Below, piece after piece: positions 1 through 10,254 of a DNA stretch of 64,000 nucleotides. The notes beneath the pieces are model-generated. The model was given only the letters and a program-made list of their open reading frames with translations. It was not told where the DNA came from and made no database searches. This DNA is from Arthrobacter burdickii. GTDB lineage: Bacteria > Actinomycetota > Actinomycetes > Actinomycetales > Micrococcaceae. Each line of letters begins with the position of its first letter. The first letter of the stretch is position 1. The DNA lies in the NCBI RefSeq assembly GCF_030433645.1, contig NZ_JAROCG010000001.1:2418001-2482000 (forward strand). Reading direction: 5' to 3'. Both the position numbers and the translations under genes were made by a program.

Positions 1-30
1 TCGATAAATGAATAGAAAAAGGAGTCAATG

Positions 31-777
31 ATGTCTCTGGAAGTATTTGTTGCCGAAACATTCGGCACCATGCTGCTGCTATTGCTCGGTACGGGCGTCG
101 TCGCGAATGTCGCGCTCGCCAGGACCAAGGGCAATAACGGCGGCTTCCTCATGGTCAACTTCGGATGGGGGCTCGCCGTCTTCGCCGGCGTCTACGTCGC
201 AGCCCTCTCCGGAGCCCACCTCAATTTCGCGGTCACGATGGGTCTCTGGGTCAACGGCGACACCGCCGAATTCGCTCCCGGCGTCGACAAGAACTTCATC
301 AACGCCATCGCCTACCTGGCGGCCCAGATGCTCGGTTCCATCCTCGGCGCTGTGCTCTGCTGGCTCTCCTACAAGCAGCACTTCGACGAGGAGCCGGACC
401 CCGCCAACAAGCTCGGCGTCTTCTCCACCGGTCCCGCCATCCGTTCCTACGGCTGGAACCTCGTCACCGAGATCATCGGTACGTTCGTGCTGGTCTTCGT
501 CATCCTGTCCCTCGGCCCCACGGCAACGGGCCTCGGCCCCCTCGCGGTCGCACTGCTCGTCGTCGGTATCGGTGCTTCCCTCGGTGGCCCCACCGGCTAC
601 GCCATCAACCCGAACCGCGACCTCGGTCCCCGCATCGCTCACGCCATCCTGCCCATCCGGGGCAAGGGCAGCAGCGACTGGGGATATGCCTGGGTCCCGG
701 TCGTCGGACCGATCGTCGGTGGTGTCCTTGCCGGCATCGTCGTCCAGTTCATCACGTTCCCCGTCGCCGCGGCCTAG
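31..777 (+). CDS. glpF: Glycerol uptake facilitator (MIP/aquaporin family)
   Basis: Inner-membrane channel of the major intrinsic protein family that lets glycerol diffuse into the cell; glpK lies 63 bp downstream and traps it by phosphorylation. The 248-residue protein has the usual length and six hydrophobic segments. The two pore half-helix motifs are present but altered: NFA at residues 65-67 and NPN at 193-195, the latter followed by RDLGPR. Two ATGs lie in tandem at 28 and 31; the GGAG at 21-24 is better spaced for 31. Strong context with glpK; whether the pore prefers glycerol over water is not shown by sequence. Confidence 0.93.
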   Translation: MSLEVFVAETFGTMLLLLLGTGVVANVALARTKGNNGGFLMVNFGWGLAVFAGVYVAALSGAHLNFAVTMGLWVNGDTAEFAPGVDKNFINAIAYLAAQMLGSILGAVLCWLSYKQHFDEEPDPANKLGVFSTGPAIRSYGWNLVTEIIGTFVLVFVILSLGPTATGLGPLAVALLVVGIGASLGGPTGYAINPNRDLGPRIAHAILPIRGKGSSDWGYAWVPVVGPIVGGVLAGIVVQFITFPVAAA

Positions 778-840
778 ACACCACCCGGTAGCTGTGCGCA
801 GCCGCCGATCAACGACGTCCATCCAATGAAGGAGTAAGAC

Positions 841-2358
<1,518 letters not shown>

Positions 2359-2382
2359 TACCGACCGTCCATCTCGGGCGCG

Positions 2383-2412
2383 TGCCCGGTCCGCCGCAGG
2401 GCGGACCGGGCA
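2383..2412 (+). terminator. Intrinsic-terminator-like hairpin after glpK
   Basis: A perfect 13-bp GC-rich stem (2383-2395 with 2400-2412) closed by a 4-base loop, 25 bp after the glpK stop. It lacks a T-tract, which is common for actinobacterial terminators. It would separate the glp operon from leuS. Confidence 0.75.
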
Positions 2413-2488
2413 TGTCCTGGCAGCTACACCGTTGGCCTCTGCACCCGGGTATCCGGCACGGGTCGGCGCGCACTGCTAAAGTGAACGC

Positions 2489-2515
2489 ATGCTCCGCGCC
2501 CTCCTGCTTACCTAG
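2489..2515 (+). CDS. Putative leucine-rich leader peptide of leuS
   Basis: An eight-codon open frame, MLRALLLT, with four leucine codons (three clustered: CTC CTG CTT) ending in TAG. It sits about 160 bp before leuS and immediately before two hairpins. The size, the clustered codons for the amino acid used by the downstream enzyme and the position are those of a classical attenuation leader. The ribosome binding site is weak (AAAG near 2478). Translation is inferred, not shown. Confidence 0.55.
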   Translation: MLRALLLT

Positions 2516-2564
2516 CCGCACGGTACTCACCGTGCGGCGGCCCCTCCCTGTGTGAGGGGCTTTT
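2515..2564 (+). promoter_or_regulatory. leuS attenuator: hairpin plus terminator
   Basis: Two successive hairpins follow the leader peptide. The first is a perfect 10-bp stem (2515-2524 with 2529-2538) whose 5' arm starts on the leader stop codon. The second is a 7-bp stem (2540-2546 with 2554-2560) followed by TTTT, a typical intrinsic terminator. A ribosome stalled on the leucine codons would cover or disturb the first hairpin. I did not identify a clean mutually exclusive antiterminator, so the exact switch is uncertain. Confidence 0.6.
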
Positions 2565-2677
2565 GTGTGTCCGGCGCAGGACACCCCCGAGGCGCCAGGG
2601 CACGGGTCCGCGGCAGCGCAGCAGACAAGAAGCATCGAGCAGGACGACGTTCCACCGACAGGACAGGTCAACATACA

Positions 2678-5176
2678 GTGAGCATCAACCCCGAGGGCGC
2701 TCAGCCGGACGAGAACACCTACGACTTCTCCGCCATCGAGGCGAAGTGGCCCGCGGTCTGGGACCGGCTCCAGGCGTTCGCACCGGCCGACGACGGCGAG
2801 CGCGAGCGCCGCTACGTGCTCGACATGTTCCCCTACCCCTCCGGCGACCTGCACATGGGCCATGCCGAGGCGTTCGCCATGGGCGACGTCGCAGCGCGTT
2901 TCTACCGCCAGAAGGGCTACGACGTCCTGCACCCGATCGGCTGGGACTCCTTCGGCCTCCCCGCCGAGAACGCGGCCATCAAGCGCAACGCCCATCCCGC
3001 CGAGTGGACCTACGCGAACATCGAGACCCAGGCGAACTCGTTCAGGCGCTACGCGATCAGCGCCGACTGGAGCCGCCGGCTGCACACCTCGGACCCGGAG
3101 TACTACCGCTGGACGCAGTGGCTCTTCGTGCGGTTCTTCCAGAAGGGGCTGGCCTACCGCCGCAACTCACCGGTGAACTGGTGCCCCAAGGACCAGACCG
3201 TGCTGGCGAACGAGCAGGTCATCAACGGGGCCTGCGACCGCTGCGGGACGATGGTCACGAAGAAGAACCTGAACCAGTGGTACTTCAAGATCACCGATTA
3301 CGCGGACCGCCTGCTGGACGACATGGAGCAGCTGAAGGGCCACTGGCCCGAGCGCGTGCTCGCCATGCAGCGCAACTGGATCGGCCGTTCCGAGGGCGCG
3401 CACGTGCGGTTCCGGATCGAGGCCGACGGCGGCCTGCCGGTGAGCGACGTCACCGTCTTCACGACCCGGCCGGACACCCTGTACGGGGCGACGTTCTTCG
3501 TCGTGGCCGCGGACGCCGACCTCGCGCTGGACCTCGTCACGCCGGACCGGAAGGCGGACCTCGAGCAGTACCGGGAGCAGGTCAAGGGACTGTCGGAGAT
3601 CGAACGCCAGGCGACGGAGCGCGAGAAGACCGGGATCTTCACCGGCCGCTATGCCGTCAACCCCCTCAACGGCGAGAAGCTGCCCGTCTGGGCCGCCGAC
3701 TACGTCCTGGCCGACTACGGCACCGGGGCGATCATGGCGGTCCCCGCGCACGACCAGCGCGACCTCGACTTCGCCCGCGCCTTCGACCTGCCCGTCCGCA
3801 CCGTCGTCGACACCGGAGCGGACGATGCCGCCGAGACCGGAATCGCCACGACGGGCGAGGGGACCCTGGTCAACTCCGGCGAGCTGACCGGCCTGGACAA
3901 GGCCGAGGCCATCCGCCGCGCGATCGAGCTGATCGAGGAGCAGGGGACGGGCGAGCACACGATCAACTACCGCCTGCGGGACTGGCTGCTCTCGCGGCAG
4001 CGCTTCTGGGGCACGCCCATTCCGATCATCCACTGCCCCTCGTGCGGTGAGGTCGCCGTTCCGGACGACCAGCTGCCCGTCACGCTGCCCGAGGGCCTGC
4101 GCGGCGAGGCCCTCGCACCGAAGGGGACGTCGCCGCTGGCCGCCGTCGAGGAGTGGGTCAACGTGGCGTGCCCGGACTGCGGCGGCGCGGCGCTCCGTGA
4201 CACCGACACCATGGACACGTTCGTGGACTCGTCCTGGTACTACCTGCGCTTCGTCGACCCGCAGCTGGACACCGCGCCGTTCGACACCGAGGCCGTGAAC
4301 CGCTGGCTGCCTGTCGGCCAGTACGTGGGCGGCGTCGAGCACGCCATCCTGCACCTGCTGTACAGCAGGTTCTTCACGAAGGTGCTCTTCGATCTCGGCA
4401 TGGTCGGCTTCACCGAGCCCTTCAGCGCGCTGCTGAACCAGGGGCAGGTGCTCAACGGTGGCAAGGCCATGAGCAAGTCCCTCGGCAACGGCGTGGACCT
4501 CGGTGAGCAGCTCGACCGCTTCGGCGTCGATGCCGTGCGCCTCACCATGGTCTTCGCGTCCCCGCCGGAGGACGACGTCGACTGGGCGGATGTCTCGCCG
4601 TCGGGCTCGGCGAAGTTCCTGGCGCGCGCCTGGCGACTCGGTGGCGACGTCACCAGCGAGGTCGGAGCCGACGCATTGGCGGGTGACCGGGCACTGCGCT
4701 CGGTGACGCACCGGACCGTGGCCGAGGCCTCGGAGCTGATGGAGGCCAACAAGTTCAACGTCGTCATCGCGAAGCTCATGGAACTCGTCAATGCGACGAG
4801 GAAGGCGATCGATTCGGGTGTGGGCGGCGCCGACCCCGCGGTGCGTGAAGCGGCTGAAGCAGTCGCCATCATGCTCAGCCTCTTCGCGCCCTACACGGCG
4901 GAGGACCTGTGGAACCGCCTCGGGCACGAGGCGACCGTGGCGACGGCGGGCTGGCCCGCGGTGGATGCCGGGCTGCTGACGCAGGAGAGCGTCGTGGCCG
5001 TCGTCCAGGTGCAGGGCAAGGTGCGGGACCGGCTGACGGTGTCCCCGGACATCGCCGAGCAGGAGCTGCGCGAGCTCGCCCTGGCCAGCGAGCAGGTGCA
5101 GCGCGTCCTGGACGGCCGGGGGATCCGCACGGTGATCGTGCGCGCGCCCAAACTGGTCAACATCGTCCCGGCCTGA
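2678..5176 (+). CDS. leuS: Leucyl-tRNA synthetase
   Basis: Class I aminoacyl-tRNA synthetase that charges tRNA-Leu. The class I signatures are seen as HMGH at residues 59-62 and KAMSK at 596-600. Between them is the CP1 editing insertion with a T-rich segment ([11 protein letters not shown]) and the [14 protein letters not shown] motif. Zinc-ribbon-like CxxC pairs lie at 'CDRCG' and 'CPSCG/CPDCG'. From the GTG at 2678 the product is 832 residues, normal for bacterial LeuRS. An earlier in-frame start would run through the attenuator hairpins and is rejected. The stop overlaps the degV start by one base. Confidence 0.97.
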   Translation: MSINPEGAQPDENTYDFSAIEAKWPAVWDRLQAFAPADDGERERRYVLDMFPYPSGDLHMGHAEAFAMGDVAARFYRQKGYDVLHPIGWDSFGLPAENAAIKRNAHPAEWTYANIETQANSFRRYAISADWSRRLHTSDPEYYRWTQWLFVRFFQKGLAYRRNSPVNWCPKDQTVLANEQVINGACDRCGTMVTKKNLNQWYFKITDYADRLLDDMEQLKGHWPERVLAMQRNWIGRSEGAHVRFRIEADGGLPVSDVTVFTTRPDTLYGATFFVVAADADLALDLVTPDRKADLEQYREQVKGLSEIERQATEREKTGIFTGRYAVNPLNGEKLPVWAADYVLADYGTGAIMAVPAHDQRDLDFARAFDLPVRTVVDTGADDAAETGIATTGEGTLVNSGELTGLDKAEAIRRAIELIEEQGTGEHTINYRLRDWLLSRQRFWGTPIPIIHCPSCGEVAVPDDQLPVTLPEGLRGEALAPKGTSPLAAVEEWVNVACPDCGGAALRDTDTMDTFVDSSWYYLRFVDPQLDTAPFDTEAVNRWLPVGQYVGGVEHAILHLLYSRFFTKVLFDLGMVGFTEPFSALLNQGQVLNGGKAMSKSLGNGVDLGEQLDRFGVDAVRLTMVFASPPEDDVDWADVSPSGSAKFLARAWRLGGDVTSEVGADALAGDRALRSVTHRTVAEASELMEANKFNVVIAKLMELVNATRKAIDSGVGGADPAVREAAEAVAIMLSLFAPYTAEDLWNRLGHEATVATAGWPAVDAGLLTQESVVAVVQVQGKVRDRLTVSPDIAEQELRELALASEQVQRVLDGRGIRTVIVRAPKLVNIVPA

Positions 5177-6108
5177 TGGAGCCGGGACCGGCGGCGCCGG
5201 TGCATAACGACACCGTGCACGCGGATACCGTACGGGTAGCCGTCGTCACCGATTCGGCCGCAGGCTTCCCGCTCGACTGGCTGGAGCCGGGCGGTCCGGC
5301 CGAGGACGTGCAGGTGGTGGCGATGCCGGTCCTCGTGGGTTCCGACATCCTGACGGGTGAGCACGACGACGTCACCGGTCCGCTGATGGTGGCCCTCGCC
5401 GCGGGGTCGGACGTGCGCACGTCCCGTCCGTCCCCGGGCCAGTTCGACAGGGTGTACGGACGCCTTGCGGAGGAAGGCTACGACGGCGTCGTGTCCGTCC
5501 ACCTGTCGGGTCTGCTGTCCGGGACGGTCGAAGCAGCACGGCTGGCGGCGTCGCGGGCGACGATCCCGGTCGAGGTGATCGACACGAGGACGGCGGGCAT
5601 GGCACAGGGCCGGGCAGCCCTCGCCGCCCTCGCTGCCGCCCGGACGGGTGCGGACCTGCAGGCAGCGGCGGCCGCCGCGGCGATGGCGGCACGTGCATCC
5701 GCGCTCTACTTCTACGTGCCCAGCGTCGAGCAGCTGCGGCGCGGCGGGAGGGTCACCGCGGCCGCGGCCTGGCTGGGCACGCTCCTGTCCGTCAGGGTGA
5801 TCCTCCACGTGCAGGCCGGGCGGCTGGTACCCCTCGAACGCATGCGGTCGGCGCACCGGGCGATGGCGCGGCTCCAGGAACTGGTGGAGGCCGACGTCGC
5901 GACCCGGACGGGCGGGGTCCTGCTGACCGTGCATCACTTCGGCAACGAGGACGAGGCAGGCGGCCTGGCCGAGCGCCTCGAGGTCATCGCAGGGACGGGA
6001 CGCGTGTCCCTGGCTCCCTGCCCCTCTGTCCTCGCCGCGCACGCGGGCCTCGGCGTGGTCGCCGTGACGGTCACCGCGGACCAGCCCGTCACCTCCGACA
6101 GGTCCTGA
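5176..6108 (+). CDS. DegV family fatty-acid-binding protein
   Basis: 310-residue DegV-fold protein. The family binds long-chain fatty acids and acts as FakB-type subunits for fatty acid kinase in Firmicutes; its actinobacterial role is less clear. The N-terminal VAVVTDSAAGFP segment, the TSRPSPGQF loop and the HLSGLLSGTV motif that line the lipid pocket are visible. The C-terminal half is alanine-rich. The ATG overlaps the leuS stop (TGATG), so translation is probably coupled. No FakA partner lies in the window. Confidence 0.88.
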   Translation: MEPGPAAPVHNDTVHADTVRVAVVTDSAAGFPLDWLEPGGPAEDVQVVAMPVLVGSDILTGEHDDVTGPLMVALAAGSDVRTSRPSPGQFDRVYGRLAEEGYDGVVSVHLSGLLSGTVEAARLAASRATIPVEVIDTRTAGMAQGRAALAALAAARTGADLQAAAAAAAMAARASALYFYVPSVEQLRRGGRVTAAAAWLGTLLSVRVILHVQAGRLVPLERMRSAHRAMARLQELVEADVATRTGGVLLTVHHFGNEDEAGGLAERLEVIAGTGRVSLAPCPSVLAAHAGLGVVAVTVTADQPVTSDRS

Positions 6109-6227
6109 CGGCCGCCTGACGGTCTTCCTGATGGTCTCCTGAGGGTTACAGCCGGCCGTTCCAGCCGGATGTCCACATAGCATCAGCCGTCGGCGGGTCC
6201 GCCGTGCGCCGATCCTAGCGTTGCCCC

Positions 6228-7383
6228 ATGGGAAAGCACCGATGGCCGACGGCAGGGGATGAAGGGGCGCAGCTCCCGCAGGCGTCCGTGTCCCCGCCGC
6301 CTGCTTCTCCGCCGTCCGATTTTCCGCCGTCCGCTGCTCGGCTGCAGGACGAGGGCCGGTCCGACGAGAGCCCGGGTAGGGGCTCCGGCCATGAGCAGCA
6401 CACGCTTCGCCGGAGCAGCGTCCTGCCGCGCCTTACGTCCAATCTGTCCTCACGGCCGGGCAACCAGGATCAGGGTCCTCTCCGAATCGGAGTGCAGTGG
6501 GGCATTGCCCGGTCTGCGGCGCTCGTCTTCCTGGGGATCGCGCTGGCGATCGGTGCTGCGCTGTTCCTGGTACGCAGCTCCGAACCGTCTGCCGCTGCGG
6601 TGTCGGTACAGCTCGACGCCGGGTTCCCCAGCGGTGCAGACCGAGGCGCTGACCCGCCGGACGCTCCCCGCACGGTCGGTCCTGATGCGGGCGGCACCGT
6701 GTCCGGTGCTTCCGGTGCCTCCGGTGCCTCTGGTGCCTCTGGTGCCTCTGGTGCTTCCGGTGCCTCCGGTGCCTCCGGTGCCTACGGAGCCGCGGGTGAG
6801 GGCAGTGGGGCCGCAGCCGGGGGCGAGCAGCAGGGGAAGCAGGGGGACGCCCAAGAGCGTGGCGACGACGCGCCGGGAGGGTCATCGGCAGGAACGCCTG
6901 CCCCGGCGGACGGTGCCGACCAGGGGACGCTCGTCGTCTACGTCACGGGCGCGGTGGCTTCGCCCGGCGTGGTGACGATCCTGTCCGGCACGCGCCTGTT
7001 CGAGGTTCTGGAGAAGGTCGGTGGTGCCCTTCCCGAGGCCGACCTCGAGGGGATCAATCTCGCAGCCACCCCGTCCGACGGGCAGCACATCCACCTCCTC
7101 GCCGTGGGTGAGGAGCCGCGAACCGATCAGGGCATACCAGATGCGCCGGTAACTCCTCCGGCCGCGCAGGCCGGCCCCTCCGGCGGAACGACGGACAGCA
7201 GCGGTGCTGGCCCGGGTGCGGTCATCGACATCAACACCGCCACCCTCGCCGAGATCGAGTTCCTGCCCCGCGTGGGTCCGGTTCTGGGGCAGCGGATCAT
7301 CGACTGGACGATGAGCTTCAAAAGTAACCCAGCTGGCAGGCGGCCAGTGCGTAACCTACCAGCCACACATGCTACCCGCCAGT
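6228..7383 (+). pseudogene. comEA: comEA, 3'-truncated by island insertion
   Basis: DNA-binding receptor of the competence uptake machinery. A cytoplasmic N-terminus is followed by one transmembrane helix (about residues 90-112). A low-complexity GAS-repeat linker comes next, then an SLBB domain (GTLVVYVTGAV to about residue 295) and the first half of a helix-hairpin-helix domain (INTATLAEIEFLPRVGPVLGQR is split here only for description). Homology stops after IIDW at about 7309. The remaining residues to the stop come from island DNA. A normal ComEA would continue about 35-40 residues with the second hairpin, so DNA binding is probably lost. Confidence 0.85.
6705..6785 (+). repeat. 9-bp tandem repeat encoding Gly-Ala-Ser in comEA
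   Basis: Nine consecutive 9-bp units of the type ggtgcctcc: eight encode Gly-Ala-Ser and the last Gly-Ala-Tyr. Units differ only at wobble positions. They form the flexible linker between the membrane anchor and the SLBB domain. Copy number is likely to vary between strains by slippage. Confidence 0.9.
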
Positions 7384-7400
7384 AGGCGTTGTCAGATTAC
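7321..7400 (+). repeat. Short degenerate repeats at the island's left end
   Basis: Related short words recur at about 20-bp spacing just inside the junction: gtaacccagc (7324), gtaacctaccagc (about 7351) and gctacccgccag (about 7371). They could be integrase or excisionase arm sites, or chance. There is no gene in 7384-7515 and nothing else recognisable there. Confidence 0.3.
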
Positions 7401-7515
7401 GTTTAAAATGCCAAACTGATTCTCCATAACTCCATAGAGAAACTGAAGGGAGTCGCCCTATGACCCCGCCGGCCTAATGACCATCCCCCCGCAGATTTTT
7501 TTACGAGAGGACGCC

Positions 7516-7998
7516 ATGACCGACAACATGGACGACAAACTGGATGATTACAATACGGCCTGTATTGCGAATGAAATTCTAACGGAGCTGCTTAGCTTCT
7601 ACCGACTGCGAGGCCGAATTAACAGATTCAAACACCACTACCTTTGGTCCTTGCTAGTCCCAGAGGGCTGTATGTGCAGGTACGTGGACTTGCACACAAA
7701 GAGTGGCATGCAGAAACTCATTGCAGAGTTTGAATACGAGGCGAGGTTTCCTGGTCGGGTAATTGCTTCACCGGAGAAGGTCAGAGAAATCCTGCATCAC
7801 TATTCCGAGGGCAGTGGCTCCTTGGATGACCGCCGCAACGAGATCATCATCAACATCCTGGGTATAGATACCGGGACGCAAAGAGGTTGGGACGCTGGCA
7901 CCTACCGTAAGGGCAAGGAACGGTGTGTTCTCCTTCCCTTTGCACTCTATCTGGCGCACTTGGGGCCAGACACTATGGCTGAGGCCAACGCCGCGTAG
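7516..7998 (+). CDS. Hypothetical island protein
   Basis: 160-residue soluble protein with no recognised domain. It is acidic at the N-terminus and mostly helical, with several aromatic residues in the middle. The ATG at 7516 is preceded by GAGAGGA at a good distance, which is why the upstream ATG at 7477 is not used. It is the first island gene on the left and is followed by a terminator hairpin at 8022-8047, so it is probably monocistronic. It does not resemble an integrase: no R..HxxR..Y pattern and no serine recombinase motif was seen. Confidence 0.65.
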   Translation: MTDNMDDKLDDYNTACIANEILTELLSFYRLRGRINRFKHHYLWSLLVPEGCMCRYVDLHTKSGMQKLIAEFEYEARFPGRVIASPEKVREILHHYSEGSGSLDDRRNEIIINILGIDTGTQRGWDAGTYRKGKERCVLLPFALYLAHLGPDTMAEANAA

Positions 7999-8021
7999 CG
8001 GACCCTAAAGCAGCACTTGTG

Positions 8022-8056
8022 CTCCCAGTTCTGAAAAGGACTGGGAGTCTTTCATT
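8022..8056 (+). terminator. Intrinsic terminator
   Basis: An 8-bp stem (ctcccagt 8022-8029 with actgggag 8040-8047) followed by tctttcattt. It closes the first island transcription unit. Confidence 0.8.
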
Positions 8057-8198
8057 TAAGCCGCTTTTTTGATTCAGCTTCAATCTGGATTTGACCAGTA
8101 ATCGACCAGTCTTTACCTCGATGTACCAGCACCCTGCTCCGAGAATTGGGTGTATCAACACCGGCGTCACACCCGGTATGAACACCAAGGAGATAGAG

Positions 8199-8510
8199 AT
8201 GACTGGCGAAATCAGCAGAGGCCCAAGGCGGGTCTATCAGGGTGCGGACGTTCAACGCAGCGGTGCCGTGGTTCCTCGCGTCGTGCGGCGGGCGGAAGTT
8301 GAGCGAGCGTGGAAAGCGGACTACCGCGTCCACGCTGGCGGAGCTATCACGAAGGATGCGGGCAAGAACCTCAAGGGCATCCGCAACGAATTTCAGAACC
8401 ACATCCAGGATGACCCAGGGGCAGAACCCGGCCTGGCCTACTTCGAGGGCAACTTCATCGCCGGCGCTGGTGACATCATCGCGGACTACATGGACGGGGA
8501 GAAGCCATGA
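8199..8510 (+). CDS. Hypothetical island protein
   Basis: 103-residue basic protein without a recognised domain. The start at 8199 is chosen because AAGGAGA lies 8 bp upstream; ATGs further upstream lack a ribosome binding site. It opens an operon of four or five tightly overlapping genes (8199-9412): its last bases ATGA overlap the next start. Function unknown. Confidence 0.65.
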   Translation: MTGEISRGPRRVYQGADVQRSGAVVPRVVRRAEVERAWKADYRVHAGGAITKDAGKNLKGIRNEFQNHIQDDPGAEPGLAYFEGNFIAGAGDIIADYMDGEKP

Positions 8511-8698
8511 CAGTGACATCGGAGAGGCGCAAAGACGCGGCCCGCCAGCTACGCCGAATCAAAAAGATAACCAGGCGACTCTGCCAGTTGTACCCGGAGC
8601 TTTCGACCACGTTCAGCATCCAGGAACGGCGCTACATCCGTTCGCTGGCCGCCGCCATCATGGTGTCTGAATCGGCAGGTGAGACCGATGGGACGTGA
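8507..8698 (+). CDS. Small basic hypothetical protein
   Basis: 63 residues, arginine/lysine rich in the first 25 residues and probably helical. It overlaps the upstream gene by ATGA and the downstream gene by 11 bp, implying translational coupling. No domain recognised. A small nucleic-acid-binding protein is possible but not supported beyond charge. Confidence 0.55.
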   Translation: MTVTSERRKDAARQLRRIKKITRRLCQLYPELSTTFSIQERRYIRSLAAAIMVSESAGETDGT

Positions 8699-9248
8699 CG
8701 CTGGAATCTCCTTCCACGGGATAAAGCGGGAGGAACATAAGCCGGAATGCGAGTGCGTGGTCTGCAAGCGACAGCGGGAGGCTGAAGCCGAACGGCGGAA
8801 GACTGAAGCCGAGGAAGCTCGCAGGGCAGTCCGACAAGAAGCGAAGAAGGCGAGAATAGCGTGGAGAGCCGCCCTTCGGGACGATCATGAAGCGCAGGCC
8901 ATGACGGCACTCCTGCTGGGCTTTGCATGCGTTCTGGTCAGCGGGTGTTATTGGGAGACTGTGGGCATGTCATACTTTCTCGACCGACATACTGCCCCCG
9001 TCGGGTTCAGGGATTTTACGGAGCCCAGCCTGCAGCTTCTCGCCTACGTTCGGAGTCCAAGGACGGACTTCTGGCTTCTGGTGGTTCTTGGCCTTTGGCC
9101 GCTTTGTTGGGCGCTGGCTTTCTACCTAGACTCTGCGCTGCGCTACGAGAAGGCCCGTGCAGCTCAGGCCAGGTCGGAGCTTCGACGCCTACGCAAAGCC
9201 ACGCTGAAGAATGGCAAGCGGTTGGCAAGGGAACGGCGGTGGCGGTGA
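8688..9248 (+). CDS. Membrane protein with zinc-knuckle-like N-terminus and charged helix
   Basis: 186 residues. The N-terminal region contains a CECVVC cluster (about residues 22-27). A highly charged helix of alternating E/A/R/K (about 28-65) that could form a coiled coil follows. Two hydrophobic segments come next, about 72-92 and 133-153, then a basic C-terminal tail. The start ATG 8688 has AGGTGAG upstream. It lies between two coupled genes; the next one starts with GTG at 9245, inside this gene's stop. Function unknown; the layout suggests a membrane-tethered cytoplasmic domain. Confidence 0.6.
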   Translation: MGRDAGISFHGIKREEHKPECECVVCKRQREAEAERRKTEAEEARRAVRQEAKKARIAWRAALRDDHEAQAMTALLLGFACVLVSGCYWETVGMSYFLDRHTAPVGFRDFTEPSLQLLAYVRSPRTDFWLLVVLGLWPLCWALAFYLDSALRYEKARAAQARSELRRLRKATLKNGKRLARERRWR

Positions 9249-9412
9249 AGTACCTCAAGGAAGTCCGGGCCACGCTGTTCGCCATCTTGGCTATATTCCT
9301 CGCTATGCAACTCGTTGTAGCGGTGATTCAGCCGTACATCGTGTATATCCTCGTCGGCCTCGTGGTCCTGACGGTTGGTTGGTTCTTCTATAGCCGGGGG
9401 ACCAGGTTGTGA
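9245..9412 (+). CDS. Small two-helix membrane protein
   Basis: 55 residues starting with GTG coupled to the previous stop (GTGA). Almost the whole protein is two hydrophobic helices (about residues 9-27 and 31-48) with a short basic C-terminus. Size and topology resemble a holin or a small accessory membrane subunit, but no family is recognised. It is probably made with the two-helix protein encoded just upstream. Confidence 0.55.
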   Translation: MKYLKEVRATLFAILAIFLAMQLVVAVIQPYIVYILVGLVVLTVGWFFYSRGTRL

Positions 9413-9415
9413 TTG

Positions 9416-9535
9416 ATGAGCTGGTATGAGGAGGGCGCAGTTGGTCCCGTCTATCCAACCATTATGGGACGTGCGGGTTGCTCCTCATATCAGCCAATCA
9501 AGCCGGAACTCAAAAACTGGTACAGAGCGAGCTAA
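9416..9535 (+). CDS. Possible small protein
   Basis: A 39-codon open frame directly after the previous gene, with a rather polar, tyrosine/proline-containing product. Tight spacing to the operon supports it; there is no good ribosome binding site and no homology I recognise. Low confidence. Confidence 0.3.
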   Translation: MSWYEEGAVGPVYPTIMGRAGCSSYQPIKPELKNWYRAS

Positions 9536-9936
9536 GTTTAGTTGCTTAGACTCTGGCCATCACGTCGCCCGTGTGAGGGTCGTGTTTATGACGCTTGAGG
9601 ATTTTCACTTCTGCTTGCAGTTGTTAGAAAGCGAAGTAGGACTAGCCCCTCGAAAGAGGGGCATTTCTTTTGCCCCGCACATTCACAGGCTGATAGCAGC
9701 AGTGGCGGAATAGGCAAATCTGTTGGCGGACGTAACCGCCGTTCAAGTAACGCACCTGGTCGATATAGGACTGCCGGGTTGTATGGAGAGTCCACTCATA
9801 CTAATGCAAGGTGACCTGTTGGAAATCCTTGCCTGCTGCTACCAGCCTGGGAATACATCAAAGCACTCCTAGCGGCCGCATGGGGTTCAGAACAACATCA
9901 AAGCCCTTATGCGCCATGCAAGGAGGTGTATTCGCT
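9536..9936. other. Non-coding stretch with terminator
   Basis: About 400 bp without a convincing gene. It holds a terminator hairpin (9645-9661). It also holds a stretch at 9693-9775 that looks like a degenerate leucine-type tRNA (see rejected items). The perfect ribosome binding site of the next gene lies at its end. Confidence 0.5.
9645..9671 (+). terminator. Intrinsic terminator
   Basis: Stem gcccct (9645-9650) with aggggc (9656-9661), loop cgaaa, followed by atttctttt. It ends the 8199-9535 operon. Confidence 0.75.
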
Positions 9937-10254
9937 ATGGCCTTAGAACAAGTAAACCCTAACTATCGACACATTACTGCCGGTAGGCAACCAATTGAGA
10001 AAAGGTTCTTCGAACCTTCAACTGCAACTGACAATTGCAGTTGTGAATGTCATAAGACCAGGGATGAAGTCGACGCCCTACTCGGAGCCTACGGAGACGT
10101 TACGAGTCCGGAGTTCCGTGCTTGGTACTGCAAAGCCATCTACGCACTGGGCTGTCAGAAGTTCAGCGACCTGGCCGATCAAGCACGGAAGGGCAAAGCG
10201 CCGGCACGGTACTTCAGCGCTTTGCTGAAGGCGCAGCTCGGAGGTCGACTATGA
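9937..10254 (+). CDS. Hypothetical island protein with Cys/His-rich centre
   Basis: 105 residues starting at an ATG with an ideal AAGGAGGTG 8 bp upstream, the best ribosome binding site in the island. The N-terminal half has NCSCECHK (about residues 32-39), a possible metal site. The C-terminal half is a predicted helical bundle (FSDLADQARKGKAPARYFSA region). Strong expression is implied by the ribosome binding site. A replication or regulatory role is conceivable but not supported by a recognised domain. It converges with a minus-strand membrane gene with a 6-bp overlap. Confidence 0.65.
   Translation: MALEQVNPNYRHITAGRQPIEKRFFEPSTATDNCSCECHKTRDEVDALLGAYGDVTSPEFRAWYCKAIYALGCQKFSDLADQARKGKAPARYFSALLKAQLGGRL

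Noticed and set aside
9426..9713. 95-residue plus-strand open frame
   Set aside because: It runs through a terminator hairpin and lacks a ribosome binding site and gene-like composition.
9693..9775. tRNA-Leu-like stretch (GCAGCAG-TG-GCGGAATAGGC start, 5-bp anticodon-like stem, T-arm-like cctg-gtcgata-tagg)
   Set aside because: The D stem does not pair, the anticodon-like loop has 6 rather than 7 bases, and the acceptor pairs only 5 of 7. tRNAscan-SE would settle it. A decayed phage tRNA is possible.
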